A DNA stretch of 64,000 nucleotides from Temnothorax longispinosus (GCF_030848805.1 NC_092359.1:17697579-17761578); one strand, 5' to 3'; numbered from the stretch's first letter, positions 10,878 through 24,249 are shown. Notes: generated by a model not told the origin, from the letters alone. Made by a program: numbers and translations.

Positions 10878-11370
10878 AACGTATCGTATCTGTATATGTA
10901 TAGCTATATTTTTCCTTTAAGAAAATAATCTCCTTTCAATTATACGTGACACTCAATTGTCTATTTTTTTATTCCATTCTAGTTCCTGCTTTAGACAAAC
11001 TCATAATAATTAAAAATCTTTTTGAATTTTTTATTTCAGACTACCAGAATGGGTGCATTCATGGGCACCGTTTTTTTGCCATGTATTTGATAGGGTTTAA
11101 TTAATATTTATATTCATTAATTCAGCTTCAAAAAATATTTTTTATGTTCTCTAAAGATAATAAAATATATACATAAAAAGCTGATATTAACCATTTTCAC
11201 TGGTTTCTTGTAAAAAAATTCCGAAAAAAGCGCATTTTACACTAGAATACCCCATTAAGAATTATGGAAAAAACAATACAGTTTTGATGGTAAACCTTAT
11301 TAATGCTTAGCTGATAATTCTTCCAAGTAGTGGTGTATGGACACACTTCTTTAACACTAATATGATATTG
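10878..11370. other. AT-rich intergenic / probable 3' UTR of the minus-strand gene
   Basis: No coding signal is visible. This lies immediately downstream of the stop codon of the unrecognised minus-strand gene and may hold its 3' UTR. Confidence 0.4.
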
Positions 11371-11871
11371 TCAAGCTTCTACAGCCGAACCTGGTACGTT
11401 TAATATATTTGCTCGAGCAGCCAGTTGATAAATGTCGGTTCGCAATGGAACTCTACAAATTGGATTTTCTGCATCCGGCGTAATACGAATTCCGGCCAAC
11501 TATATAATATATAATATAATACCAAAATAAATTATAAGTTTAAATATTAAATCTTTAATAAGGAAATTATACAAGAACAAAATGGTTTACAACCTGAAGC
11601 ATCAATAAATCGTGTTACAATTTATTCGTATCAGTCGGCATCATGAGACAAAAACCTTTGAATTCCCAATGTATCAATGGCAACGATTCATTATTTAAAT
11701 GCATCTTATGATAAAACTGTACATACATACATATGATGATTTTTTACGATTTTTAGATAAAGTATAAGTAGATAGTATAGATTTACTTGCCTTTTTTTGT
11801 TTCGTTCCATTTCTAATTTCTGAAGATCATTCCTACGTACGAGATTACTTTGTTCCCGTGGGAACGATTTG
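11371..11871 (-). CDS. 3' exons of an unrecognised gene (about 70 residues visible)
   Basis: Two minus-strand exons join in phase 0. Exon 11871-11787 follows acceptor tgatttag and starts with one base of a split codon. It encodes KSFPREQSNLVRRNDLQKLE... and ends at aggcaa|gtaaat. Exon 11499-11371 follows acceptor tattatatag and encodes LAGIRITPDAENPICRVPLR... ending NVPGSAVEA and TGA. Both exons are GC-richer than the surrounding AT-rich DNA and other frames are poorer. The first part is charged and probably helical; the second is mixed. I do not recognise the family. At least one 5' exon ending two bases into a codon is missing. I could not place it confidently between 11.9 and 12.2 kb, and it could lie further right. 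The gene is on the same strand as, and downstream of, orb2. Confidence 0.6.
11615..11704 (-). CDS. Candidate alternative terminal exon of the unrecognised gene
   Basis: This sits in the intron between the two exons of the gene above. After acceptor cagttttatcataag it stays open for 29 codons (NNESLPLIHWEFKGFCLMMP...) to a TAA at 11617-11615. Its phase 0 start fits the donor at 11786. Inclusion would replace the 42-residue C-terminus. The acceptor is weak, and the skipped form reads more naturally. Confidence 0.3.
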   Translation of the reverse strand: MHLNNESLPLIHWEFKGFCLMMPTDTNKL

Positions 11872-12034
11872 CTAAATCAATATGAATTTCAACGGAAACT
11901 TAAAATTCATTAAATTAGAAAGACTTTGCGATTTGAACGATTTAACGTAACGCTCACTATCGAAAGCAAAAGAAAGAAGAAAACGGTACGAACAGTAACG
12001 TAAATGAAGCATCGGGTTATTTTTAACAAACTCA
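11872..12034 (-). other. Short gap between the unrecognised gene and the putative orb2 3' end
   Basis: Several minus-strand ATGs and a hydrophobic open frame lie here, but no donor with the phase required by the exon at 11871 has a good context. This leaves the 5' end of the unrecognised gene unresolved. Confidence 0.35.
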
Positions 12035-12040
12035 TTTATT
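12035..12040 (-). terminator. AATAAA poly(A) hexamer, candidate distal orb2 3' end
   Basis: AATAAA on the minus strand (TTTATT on +) sits just left of the change from CpG-rich to AT-rich DNA at about 12.1 kb. It is a good candidate for the most distal cleavage site of a long orb2 transcript. Other hexamers occur further right, so it need not be the main one. Confidence 0.35.
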
Positions 12041-12939
12041 AAAGTACTAAAAAGGGTGGAAACGAACAAAATCGAAAAGTTGCACATATAAATATCAAGT
12101 AGTAAGAGTAGAAGAATAATATATTATGAACTATATATATCGCGCGCGCGGGATGCGACGGGGAGGGGCAAAGGAGACGAGGGGGTGGCGATTGTGCCTT
12201 TTGGCTCGCTGATTCTATATACTCGAGACGTCGTAAAATATATACATATATATCTCTCGTTTCTCTGCGTCTTTTTTTTCTTTTTTTTTCCTTGCGGGAG
12301 CGTTCGTCGAGGAATCGAGGATGGGAGGTGAGAGCTCGAAACGGTTCGGAGCGATAAATCTTCGTTAAATCGACACTAAATCTTCGTGACTGTAATTACG
12401 AAATGACGACTTTATGATTCGTCCGTTTTGACATACGCGAACTCGCGAGAGTTACATCTTATCGCTCCGAGCCCTTCGCTCGATTGCACGCACACGATTG
12501 TGTGAACCGAGAATTTACATCTCTCGCCGCCGGATTTGAAGTCGCGTTCGGGATCGGGCGAAAGCAAACAGGACACCGTGATATATCCATGAAAGAATTG
12601 ATCTATTTTATAGCATTTCATTTCGAGAAAAGAAAAGAAAAGGTGACTCTTATAATTATAACAAACACGTCGTCAAATACGAAGTAGATCTTTTTTTTTC
12701 TCTTTTCATACATTTTCGCCTATTCGCGGCGTCTGCCTGTGGAGAGCCTGCGGAATTATTTAAATCCTCTCCACCTCTACCGTTTCCCATCTCCTTTCTT
12801 CTTTTGTTTTATCGTCGTTTTGAACATCATTTAGTCGTTATTTTTTTTATTATACTTTCCCGAATACTCTATACCCTTTCTCTCTCTATCTCCCTTTCCT
12901 TTCGGTCAGTATTCTCTCTTTTCTTTCCCCTTATTCCTT

Positions 12940-12943
<4 letters not shown>

Positions 12944-12990
<47 letters not shown>
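12944..12990. repeat. (CT)n microsatellite
   Basis: A pure CT run of about 47 bases within a longer pyrimidine-rich block on the + strand. It would be purine-rich (GA) in an orb2 transcript. Confidence 0.95.
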
Positions 12991-12993
<3 letters not shown>

Positions 12994-13560
12994 TCTTTCC
13001 TACGATATATATTTATGTATATATATATATTTATTTATATAAATATACACATATATATATCTTTAGCGGGTTTCGTCGCGCGTTTTTCTTTTAATACAAA
13101 ACATAAAAATCATTGTCGTCGTCGTCGTCGTCGTTGTCATCATCATCGCGTCGTATGAGATCTCAACGGATTCTCCCCCCCTGTGAAACACAGCACGGAC
13201 AGACCGACCGACAGACAGACAGACAGACAGACAAGGAGACAGATTAAGACAAGATTACACAGACAAACGGTGGACTACATTGTCGACAGTCGTGGCTTCT
13301 TCTTCTTTTCTCTTCTTTCTACCTCTCTTTTTCATTTTCTCTACTTTCGCAAAATTTTGCACACGCACACCGTACGCGAACTTCTTTTTCGTCATCTATT
13401 TCGCATCCCTCGTCATTTTTCCTTCCTTTCTCTCTCTCACGTTCTCCCTTTCGCTTTTGCTCTGTTATTTTTCTCTCACACACACTCGCAAATTCGCACA
13501 CATACGATCGCGCGCATACGTTTGCACAAGATTCGCGTAATAAGCACGCTCACACCGAAA

Positions 13561-13601
13561 TTTCTCTCCTCTATGTTTCTTTTTCTCTCCTCTATGTTTC
13601 T
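13561..13601. repeat. Perfect 20-bp direct repeat, period 21
   Basis: TTTCTCTCCTCTATGTTTCT at 13561-13580 recurs exactly at 13582-13601 with a single T between the copies. Confidence 0.95.
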
Positions 13602-14680
13602 CTTCGTCGTCGATGTAGCTCCTTTTCTCCGCTTTGAACACTTTTTTGGGGAGGTGGGTGTCAGACTCTACCATTTTCTCTCTTTCCGCTAACGATTATT
13701 ATACAAAATAATTAGAAAAATGTACAAAAATTCATAAAAATAGTAATAGTTACATAGTACAAGTTACTTTTGGGTAATTATAATAATATGTACGTGTGTG
13801 TCTATGTGTGAGTGTACGTGTGTAAGTGTGACCGAGAAACGAGCATGAAAGTACGACTCTACTGATAAAATCGTTCCAACGAGATGAGTCGGAACGCGTC
13901 GTCGCGAACAATTTTCCGAAGAGGAGGATCTGTTTTTTCCCCCCGCAGAAAATTATTCCGACGGGATATCGCGCGCGCGCGCGCCAATAATTAATAAATA
14001 TCAATGTCGTTGCCTACGTACGTACATGCGTACGCGGGACGTCCCGTTATCGCCGGCTATTCAGTTAACGACCAGGTGCAGCCTCACGCTCTAAACACAA
14101 AAATCAGATTTCCAACAACACGATAATAATAAATCGTCTAACCGGCCACATTGTGTTAACGTATAGCGTTAACAGGTGAGGCTGAAAAGATTAACGCTGG
14201 CGATAACGCTTTCAAGGGATAAATATAATTTTCAAGTTTTTTGAAGGCTGGCCGAGCAGCCTGATTCACTTCCCAGAAAGAATCTGTCGTTAACGAGACA
14301 TCAACGCGTCAACGGCCCGTCCCGCGTCAACGCACTTGACAACAGTGTTCTCTCTTCCGTTCGTCCGTTAATCGCGTTTTCCTTTCTAGTCGCTCTCGCA
14401 CACACTCTCCCTCTCACGCGTGCTGCCTCTCGTCGTAGGTCTATACATTTATATGTACATACACATTTATAATATACTATGTCAGCGCAAAGACGATTTC
14501 TGCCCCGCTGCATTCGCACCGTGGTCACGTGCGGCAGCTGCAGTTAAGGAAGAGCAGAAAAGAACTTGAAAATTCGAACTCTGGATAATCGTTTACGCGT
14601 TGTATATATATAATATATATATCCGATCCGGTAAAATTACGCATATATAATTCCAAAAATTAATAAAGATCTAACGGTGC

Positions 14681-14707
14681 TCTCTCGCGGCGAGCGGCCG
14701 CGAGAGA
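14681..14707. other. 10-bp GC-rich hairpin
   Basis: TCTCTCGCGG (14681-14690) and CCGCGAGAGA (14698-14707) are exact inverted repeats around a 7-base loop. It would form a stable stem in RNA from either strand. Confidence 0.85.
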
Positions 14708-16404
14708 AAAGATCGACGGGCAACCCGACTCGATAACCTCGCGAGCAATCACGTTGAAATTCTCGGTAAAAATATTCACCCTTGATTGCTGCAGCAGGAA
14801 AAACTTATCCTACGCGAAACCGCACGCATCACGGCCCTCCCTCTCGCATATATGCCCGATATACCTTAACGTTATTAATGCCACAATATATATTCACCGC
14901 GCGATTCCAGATCAACGGGCTCGCGTTCGTAGGGAGTCCTCGCCCGTTTAACGCCATCAGATACTTCGCGCTTCGGATTTTATTTATCTAATAAAAACAA
15001 GAAGAGAGAAAACGAGAAACGAGAAAAGTTGGAGATTGCGCGTACGTGAGCCGCGGGACAGAGATCGCGTTTATTGTTATAGCGCTAAACGTGCGTGGAC
15101 TCTCGGGATCGGTGGAGTTCATCGGCTGTCGCCACAACGGCGTGCATGATCATCGGATGTGGAGCCGTTATCGCGACCCCTCGTTAAAAACGAACGTTCG
15201 TTAAATACGCACGCTCGAAAACGCCGGAGAAGAATTCCGGGCGGTCGAATTCTATCGGTTCCGATTATCCCCCCGTCTGAATTGACAGTGGAGGAATTTT
15301 CGGAGTCGATATATCGCGTCTCGTGTAAAACTCGGCGAACGCTCAAGCTGTTAAAAAAAAGGACTGTTTAGTCTCGATGGCAATTTTCATCCTGGATCGA
15401 CTTGAGCGTCGGCGTTCGCCGGGTAAGTACGAGAAGCTGTACCCCCTCGCGGGGGTGGGTCGTCGCAGCGACTCCACATTTCTCGCACACGGAGCCGCGC
15501 ACACGCATTTCTCGACATTTACACGCAATTAAATCGCAGCGGCGAACACGTGCACACACGTACGCATTGCACAGTATCATTGCGCGTTACTTTCGCACCT
15601 ATCCCGGGGACGTACCTCCGTATATAGTTCTACGCTCTAGACGCTCGCGCCCCTTTGGGGATACCTTTCTCGCCCCCCTTTCTCTCGCATACACGTACGC
15701 GCGACAACACACCCAGGCATACGTCACACACACACATACACACATACACACCGAACGTCCCTCGCTCTCTCGGCTAAATATATTTATAACAATATTCTGC
15801 GACCAAAAAATAAACTCTATTATGTGTTACGCGCTAATTAAGCTACGATTATCGATCGATCACGGCTATGTTTTACATTTACGAAGGTTCCGTCGACTCC
15901 GGATAGAGATAACATATTGCGTGGGTTCCTCGGTTCGTTGGCCTGGTGCGGTGGCTCTCGTAGGATACTTTGAGTTTCCCCTCTCTCTCTCTTTCATCTT
16001 TTTTTTATTCGTTTTCTATTTTCATTTCCTATCGGCTTCCTCTGAACGAGACTCGGGCGACCGTTTTCGAAGGGAAGGAAGAAGAGTGAGGAGCAGCTAT
16101 AGAAGCGACACGTGAGACTCGTCTCCTTCGTCCTTCGTGATCCGACTGTGTGTAAAAAAAAAAAATATCGGAACGCCCGTCGCTCGAAAATGCAACCCCT
16201 TGACCCCTCTTATATATTGCATTCTCCCTCTTCCGACTCCTTCTTCCGTGTTCCGTGCCAACGACCAGTCTCAGCGAAAGCTCGCCCGTTAAAAGTTAAC
16301 GGATAAATTGAGCATAGTCGACAGGAGCGATCGGAGAATGCGATCGACAATGCGGTGAGGATTGATGAACGCGACGAATCTCGTCCGACGATCGACGACG
16401 ACGC

Positions 16405-16420
16405 GGGGGGGGGGGGGGGG
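16405..16420. repeat. G16 homopolymer
   Basis: Sixteen consecutive G on + (C16 on the orb2 strand). A quadruplex or sequencing-length uncertainty is likely here. Confidence 0.85.
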
Positions 16421-16674
16421 CGCATCGCGTAATCGAACGCGAGTGATCTCTCTCGCCGGTGATCTCGCGCAAATTGCACGATCCCGCCGGTCGAAGGGTA
16501 AATGCGAACAGACGGTCGTCTTCTTCCCCCCTCTCTCTCTCTCTACGAGTAAATAATACTGCGCTACTGGTTCTCACAGTGACGGGAGCTCGAAAATTAC
16601 ATAGCCGCACGACACACGATGCATCTTATCTCCGTATCACGAGCTCTCGGTATAACGTACGGTTCGCAAATAAA

Positions 16675-17100
16675 AAATTTACATTATAAAATATTTTTAT
16701 AAAATATAACTGTTAAATTTTTTTTTACAGTATACACATTCCGCGTTTTATGTATTAAATTAATAAGGTATTTATTAATTAAAAAAATAGATATCATTAT
16801 AAAATATATAATTGTTAATTTGTAGTATTCCGTTTATATATTAAATCACTAAAAACTGCCTTATATATAAAATTACTTAAAAAAATCACTAAAAAAATAC
16901 TTGTTAATTAATAAAAATAAAGACAATGGTTCGCGCGTCGACATGCAAGGATAAACGACCAGATGGCGACGGACAGATTGAAAAATTTCTCAAACAATTT
17001 ATTATTGTACAATATTGTGTGTTTTAATTTTTGAGATATTTTTTTTTATTATAAATTAATAAAGAGAGTACTGATGGTTAATCAGAAAAGTAGATAATCG
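16675..17100. repeat. AT-rich island with diverged tandem duplication
   Basis: TATAAAATATAACTGTTAA at 16699 is echoed by TATAAAATATATAATTGTTAA at 16799. Both are followed by similar CAGTAT/TAGTATTCCG and TATTAAAT blocks, giving a period near 100 bases. The island contrasts with the CpG-rich DNA on both sides. Confidence 0.55.
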
Positions 17101-17784
17101 TTTAGATCGACACAATTATCAAAAATAACAGTTTCGGCTGCATATGTGTGACGACACGTATGCAGAGATTTTTAAAAATAAAATGCAAAAAATAATTTAT
17201 TTTCTCCACGCACGCGACCATATAATCCATCGAGCCTACGGGTATCCATAATATATGTTTCAGTCGACGATGAGTTTTGCTACAGTTTTAATTACAAAGA
17301 CATGCGACAGTGTAAAATGCTAAAAGGTGGAGGTCTTAAAAAGGATCTATCAGCGAGATATATATATTTTTTTTCGTTTCGTACGCGAGAAACATAGTTC
17401 CCTAATATATTTTAAGTCGCTACATTCGATCGCGCGATCGACGCGTCTTTTATACAATCGCGCGTCCCGAGGTCGCGCATCTTCGGCGACTGCAGGTTTC
17501 GCGGGACAAGAAAGTTCGCGATCGCGAACGTGAACACAGAAACAGAGAACACGAAGAGAACCGAAATTGTATCGCTTCGTAGAAAAATGAGATCCGGAAG
17601 ATTTAGAGCGCGTTCTCGCCACGATCGAAGCTAGAAGATCCGCTAACTAAACACGTTTAATTATCCTTGTCCCACCCCATTATTCTCTCGAGTTAGATAT
17701 CCGTGACATGCGCTAATGTGTGCACTAATTGAGAACGACTAATTGAGAATCGCTTCTCGCACTCACTCTCGTTCCCGCTGCACG

Positions 17785-17787
<3 letters not shown>

Positions 17788-17837
<50 letters not shown>
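17788..17837. repeat. (CT)n microsatellite
   Basis: A pure CT run of about 50 bases on +, one of several polypyrimidine tracts in this region. Confidence 0.95.
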
Positions 17838-17839
<2 letters not shown>

Positions 17840-19070
17840 CTCAGTCTCGCTATCCCGCACACTCTCTGCTTCTCTCGAGCGAATGCACTCACGCCCACCA
17901 GGCACGCTTGTGAAAATTTCCTTATTCTGCCAGACGCACGCTCGTTTTCCGAAAAATCCGCGAATATATCGAACATCAACATGTACTACTAACATCTTAA
18001 GTCGATTGACATATTTTAGAAAAAGGTAAAAAATCATCATCCTAGATTAACGCGTTTATCACCCTCACGAATTCGGCTCACGCGGCCTCGCACTCGATAT
18101 CCATGCACGCGCACCCATTTTCATCGTCCTTCCGCCTTCCGTCACATCCGGTTCCTTCCCCTCTGTCTCGTTTTCCGCATTCCCCCCCCTTCTCCCGCGA
18201 AATACAGCATCGAGAAATCACGCGTAGCGAGCGTTCTCTCGCAAAAGACGTACGACCGGTCGTATAAAAAAATATCTAATTCACGGAAAAGGCTGCTTCG
18301 TTTGTTCCCCTCGATCCGCACATATCCCATCCCCTCGCCCTTTTTGCTCTCGTCGTCTCTCGAGAAATGTCGATGAGCTGTGAAAGGTGTCGAGAGCGGC
18401 GCGAAACAACGGCGCGATTTCTACGCGAATCGAGCTTTTTGCGAAAAGGAGCCGAACGGTAATCAAAGCATCGTTAATCCGTTATTCCCGATTGATCACC
18501 AAAATTCCGATTCCACGGGAATCGAGGATAATATATATATACTTAGAAATGTTTCGTAAATGTGGTGCGAGCGGGATTCGCTCTTTCTCCATCACATATT
18601 GGGTGCGATTCTCGCGACACGAAATTATGATAGTTCTATAACTGGCTGAGAACAACAGCTCGATTTCCGAGCTTCGAAAATGCGCTCGCTGATGGCTAAT
18701 ATACGTGTGTCCTTCTCCTTGTCTGACGTACACCCCAGACTTACGTTACTCTCGGAGAGCAGAGCGTTCGCGAACGTCCGCACGTCGGTGAATATATATA
18801 TAAAAAAAAAACGTCCCGATCTCTTTTAAACATCCGTCGAGGGATGTCTCGACATTTTCGTGCCGTTCGAGTCTCGAATGTACGCCGAACACCGTTTTGG
18901 ATTACGTCTGTCGCGTTTCACAGCCGTAAGTATCGCGCGTCGTTCGTCAAACGAGCGATCCGTCGATTCATAAATGTTACTCGGTAAACGGTCCAACGGA
19001 GGATCGCCGTCGTTTTCTCGCGGCGCGATCAGTCCCGATCGATCGATGACTACGATGGAGCGAAGATCGG

Positions 19071-19090
19071 CGCCGCTTCGCGAAGCGGCG
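19071..19090. other. Perfect 20-bp palindrome
   Basis: CGCCGCTTCGCGAAGCGGCG equals its own reverse complement. It lies in a CpG-rich stretch with no gene. Confidence 0.95.
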
Positions 19091-20420
19091 GAACCGTCGC
19101 TTCGAGCGAAAACCTGTCCTCGTCTGTCCGAACATCCCGTCCGCAAGAATGCGTGTGTCTGTGATCATTATTCTTAATCGTAATTATAATAATAATTATT
19201 GTTATTATTATTATTGGAGTCCCTCGCGATTGTAGCGTCGAAGGGACGCCCTACGTTCATGAGCTAATTGTAGGATCATCAAATCGACCCGACGAATCTC
19301 GGCGATCGTCTCTCGGCGGTCGTAAAAAATTCGCTACTACTTTTTTTTTCTCTTTTAAAACTCGTGTGTCTCGTGATGGACGCGCGCGTCGAGCGTTCGC
19401 GTGTTTAAATACAAAAGTTCTCTTCGTTTCTAAGCATATATAGAATACACATTACAATATAAAGAGATTATTTAGAAAAAAGAACTGGTACAAAAAAAGG
19501 ACTGGTTGGAGCAAATTGGCTAGCAACGATCGCGCGCCGCGTGTATCTCTTCGTCCTTTCTTTTTTTTCTTCTCTTATTTATTCATCCGGCTTTCGTTCC
19601 TCTTCCTTTTCCGCTGCAAGACCGCGGGCGCGCTCTCGTGTGATTTATCGTTTAGTATCCCTATATCGAATATCGACACGCTACACGCTAGCTGCTAAGA
19701 ACAATCAATAAATCGGCATCTCGCGCGAACACACACACACAAACATTTCTTCTATCTATTCTCTCTCTCTTTCTTTCTCTCTCTCTCTTGAAGCCCTTTC
19801 ATCCCGTCGCATTCATCTCCCGCGCGTCACCCTACTTTGCTCCCCCTGTCACATCTCGCGTTCTATAACACGCGTAATCACAAAGTTTCTAAACTCCCCC
19901 TGAAAAACGTTACATACATTTAAAAAAAAATAAGAAAGAAGAAAGAAAGAAAAGGAACAGCCTGCTACGCTAATCGTTATCATGTCACTCAAATGTATAC
20001 TGTGACACGTGAGGGTGCCGTGTGCTTGTGTGTTATGTATGGCGCACGTGTTTCGTGAATGTGTCGGGAATGTGTCTGTGGGTGTGCGATACGCGCGAAT
20101 ATACAAATTTCGCCGCCGTGTTATCGTACATGCGTTTCGATCGGTCGACGATAAAGGCGATTTTTATCTCGCTGAACCGAAGTCGAGATTAGTCTGAAAT
20201 CGCGCTGGAAAACACCCGCGCGGCGGCCTACACGCCCCTCCCTAAAAGATATAATCATTTTGTCATTCGCTATATCCGCAGGATCATCGTCCCTCCGACG
20301 TGATCCTGTTGCGGTAATTTCACTATCTCCATCGAATCTCGACATTGGAGGATACGCGCTCTCCTTACCGAGAGCCGAGGTTTAAAATCTTAAATGCTTT
20401 CTCTTTTTTTTTATTTTTTG

Positions 20421-20650
20421 AGAAAATATCGTGTCTATTCTTTTTAAAGATTTAAAATATCTCGTGAAAAACGTAACTAATAGCTTATTTTCTCTTCACA
20501 TTTAATTATTTTTCTTAATTTTGAAACGCTATTTTATATGTTTAATGCTCTGGGAAAATATCGCCCCTTTATTTCTTCTTAAAGATTTGAGATATATCTC
20601 CGTGACGTTCAACTAATTGCAAGAGTTTATTTTCTTAGATATTTAACCTT
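20421..20650. repeat. Diverged tandem duplication, period about 130 bp
   Basis: GAAAATATCG, TTAAAGATTT, ATCTC/ATCTCCGTGA and TTATTTTCT blocks at 20421-20495 recur in the same order at 20552-20640. An AT-rich patch was duplicated and has since diverged. Confidence 0.65.
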
Positions 20651-23600
20651 TAGTTCTCGCGCAATATCCGTTTAGACATGCTTCCCATCCTCAAGAAACA
20701 TGTAAAAATCAGGGGACGAGATTGAGCACGCAAAATGCGAGAAAGAGTTTTTCGTTACAGAAAATTGAAGATACGCCCATCGCAGCAATTTATCTAGATT
20801 ATTGTAATATAGCGAATTTCTGTCATGCTCAAATTAAAGTTATTAGGGAAGGATATAGAACAATATTTGCCTTTCGAGCAAGTTTCTTTCTCTAATGAAA
20901 ACTATAGAAGAGCGAGTAATTTGCTTGCTTGATTCTCACTTCCTCGAGTTGAATCAATTTGTCCGAAATATGCGAAAGAAGAGACATCGCGGATAAATCG
21001 CGTTCACGTGGGACAGATTATAGCCAGATTACCCAGAGGTGGGCAAAACGTAGGCACGCATATTGCGTTACGCGCGGAAGATTAATAGACATTTTATTAG
21101 CGAGCCTGACGGCTCATGCACGGCCGAGAAAAAAAAACACACATACACACGCGCATGCTTTCTCTTTTTCTCTCTTTTCCTTTCCAAAAATTAATCTATT
21201 TGCTGCTGCGGGTCAATGCCTTAAGATTCGGTGATAACTCGGTACGCAAAAGTTACACCTCCGATTTCTTTCATATAATGCATATATGTATATATAATTT
21301 ATATATTACAAGATCATAGAAATTCGTATTCACAATTACACGCTTAGGACAATATCTATATATATATAATATTTATATATATATATATATATATATATCT
21401 TAAATATATATATTAAAGATTAGTAACAATAAGCTGATTCTACAAATACTTGACGAAATACACGGTGGCGAAACGCTCGCTCTCCCTCTTCTCGACGCGG
21501 CAATTCTATATATATATTATATATAAAAAAAAGAAAACCGCCCACGTCGCGGGAATCATTTTTTTTTCCTAGTTAATTGCAGGTACAGGATTCGCTAATC
21601 GAGGTTTCGTAGAAATTTGAGATAGTATTTAAAAACACGCTACTTTCGCACCTAAGAGGGACTATCTGCAATTTTTTTACTTTTTCCTCGTGGTAATTCG
21701 ACTATTCGGGCGCTCGCGCGCGCCCGATCAACTCAATTCTCACCTTTTCCATCCGTGTGCGTGTACATGTGTGTGCCGTGTGTACATGCATGTGTATGTG
21801 TGTATATGCTACAGATATAAGAGAGAGGACTATATCATCTAGAAAGGGACAGCGAATCGCTAATATACGGGGATGGGATGCGTGGGGGGAGGTCGTCAGA
21901 CAGTCTCTCGTCTTCACTTCCGCCCTAATATCCTCCGGCCCCCCGAGAAACAATCCCGACCGATCTTCTTCGATTTCTCTCTTTCCGAACGCGCGCTCTC
22001 TCGTCTCCCTCTCTTTCTCTTTCTCTCGTTTTGCTCGCCTCTGGGGACACTGGACGCTCGTCAATTTCGCTTTCCGCTCCCCTTCCCGCGCCCATGCCTA
22101 ATGTCGGGCCACATCCACTTCCGGTGAATCGCCCTCGAGAAAAAGAAAAAAAAAGAGAAAAACCAGGGGGGGGGACACGTGTCGTACCCTTGTCGCATGT
22201 GCGGTGCACTTCGGCTCCTCCCCTCGTCTCGTCTCCGTTTAACACAATTCATTGCACTGCGCCCAGCTGCTTGCTTATTAGCGTACTCTTATCGCGTTAT
22301 CTTCACGCTCTAAGATTTGCCATTTAATATATTTAAGCTTACCGTTCGTTCACACATACACACACGCATGCACACACAAAACACACACTCTCTCTCTTTC
22401 TTTCTCTCATATATATATATTATATATTTTACGCACATCTACATATTTTAATTCGAATTATACTAACAATAAGCGCGGGCGCGCGGGGACGATCGGCTAA
22501 GCCGCGAACACAAAGGCGAACCTTTCGCCTCGCACTCAATATGTACTACAATCGACTAATGCGAAAAGAAAGAAGAACAAGAAGAAATTTCATTTTGCTA
22601 TCAAGATGCCGGAACAACGCAGGGATCCAAAAGACTCGCGAAGAGTATCCAAAAGCTTCGAGATGCTTTGGCTCCACATATGCCACATCCTTCAGAGAAT
22701 CTCAAAGAGTACAGATGCAACAAGGGGGTCGAGAATCCTCTTTTGCAGCATGAAATTACTGTCAAAGACAGATCTTACGAATCCATGAATGAACGTACCT
22801 AATTTCCTCGACCGTGTCGTCTGTCCGCGCGACTCTATCGAAATATCGTTCAGATAATTAGGATACCTTCCATTCGTTTCAGCTAGGTCCGTGTCGCGCG
22901 ATCGACGCTCGCGCGTTGTTTACCACTTGCCGGATTGAATCACGAGATATCTCACGCTTCGGGATATTTCGTCGCTCGGGGCAACGAAATAGAAACCGGC
23001 CGATCGGTCGAGGTGACGGAATCGAGAGGAGAATCTTTCTCGATGAGGTCCCGAGAATTCCTTCGAATCCGCTGACTGTTCTCCCGCCTTGAGTTGCGCG
23101 TATGTGCGTGAGAATGTGTATATGTGTGTTGTATGTGTGTATGTATTCCGATTGTTTCTTTGGTACGTAGAAATGTCTAAAATAATGACTCTATCGTAGT
23201 AACAATAGTGGCGATGATAATGATAATATATATAGCAATGATAATAGATACGAATAGGTAATCTTAATTGTAGTGATAGATCGCAGTAAATCGTAGCAAT
23301 ATCGTTGCGGAATATCTCGGACTAACAGTGAAAAAATCGGTCATTGTCGTCGCGGTGATGCGCTTTCTCTCTCGTCGACGACGATTCCGTAAAACGTAAA
23401 AATATAAATTCGTAAAATAGGAAAAAAAAAAACAGCAAAAAATATAGGAAAGAAAACTGAAATCTCGTTGAACCGGTCTTACGCGGTTTTGCGCGCGCTC
23501 GTGTGGAAGCGCCGACGGGCGATATACGTTTTATTAGAAAATTTACAAAATTCATTTCACGTCGTCGCGACGCGCGCGATGGGACCCACGTGTCGCCCGT

Positions 23601-24249
23601 CGCCTCCCACGTCGGCGCCGACCGATTGTGTGATGCTTTTGTGTATGCGTGTTTTACATGTATGCGAAGATTTCAGTATAACAGCGATTTTTAAATCCAC
23701 CTTTTCGAGAATCCGGGGCAATTAATCTAAATCTCGTACAGAGATCAATCTCTCATCAAATTCTCAAAAGGCGAGACAAACGCTTGTTGTATATCGAACC
23801 ACACACGCGCATACGTGTACGAAGTAATTAAAATTCTGCAATGATATCCCGATGATATAATCGGTAGCCATCATAAAATGAATGGATTCTTTCATATGGC
23901 TGTCGATATTTATAAAGTAGATTTTATAAAAAGCTATTGATCTCTTTACGCTTATCGCTAGAAACAATTCTGTTATACTATTTGTTTCGGACTTAATCAT
24001 ACATGTATACGTGTGTGTACGTGTGTGTGTGCGTGTGTGTATGTATGTAAAAAGAAAGAATAAAGAGCAAAATGATCTGTGTGATGATCGCTCTCTTATT
24101 TACAAAACACTATAAAATTTATCTATATAGCTTCGTAAAATATAAGAATAATAACTTTATTTAAAAAAATAAAAATTAATTAATTAATTAAATCGTACTC
24201 GGAAAACGGTACATCAGAGGATGAGCAAGAGGTGTACGCGGTTCTGCAG

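Noticed and set aside
15402..16115. Long + strand open frame of 237 codons
   Set aside because: It runs through CA repeats and CT tracts, has no family resemblance, and overlapping frames are equally open. CpG-rich DNA has few TAA/TAG codons.
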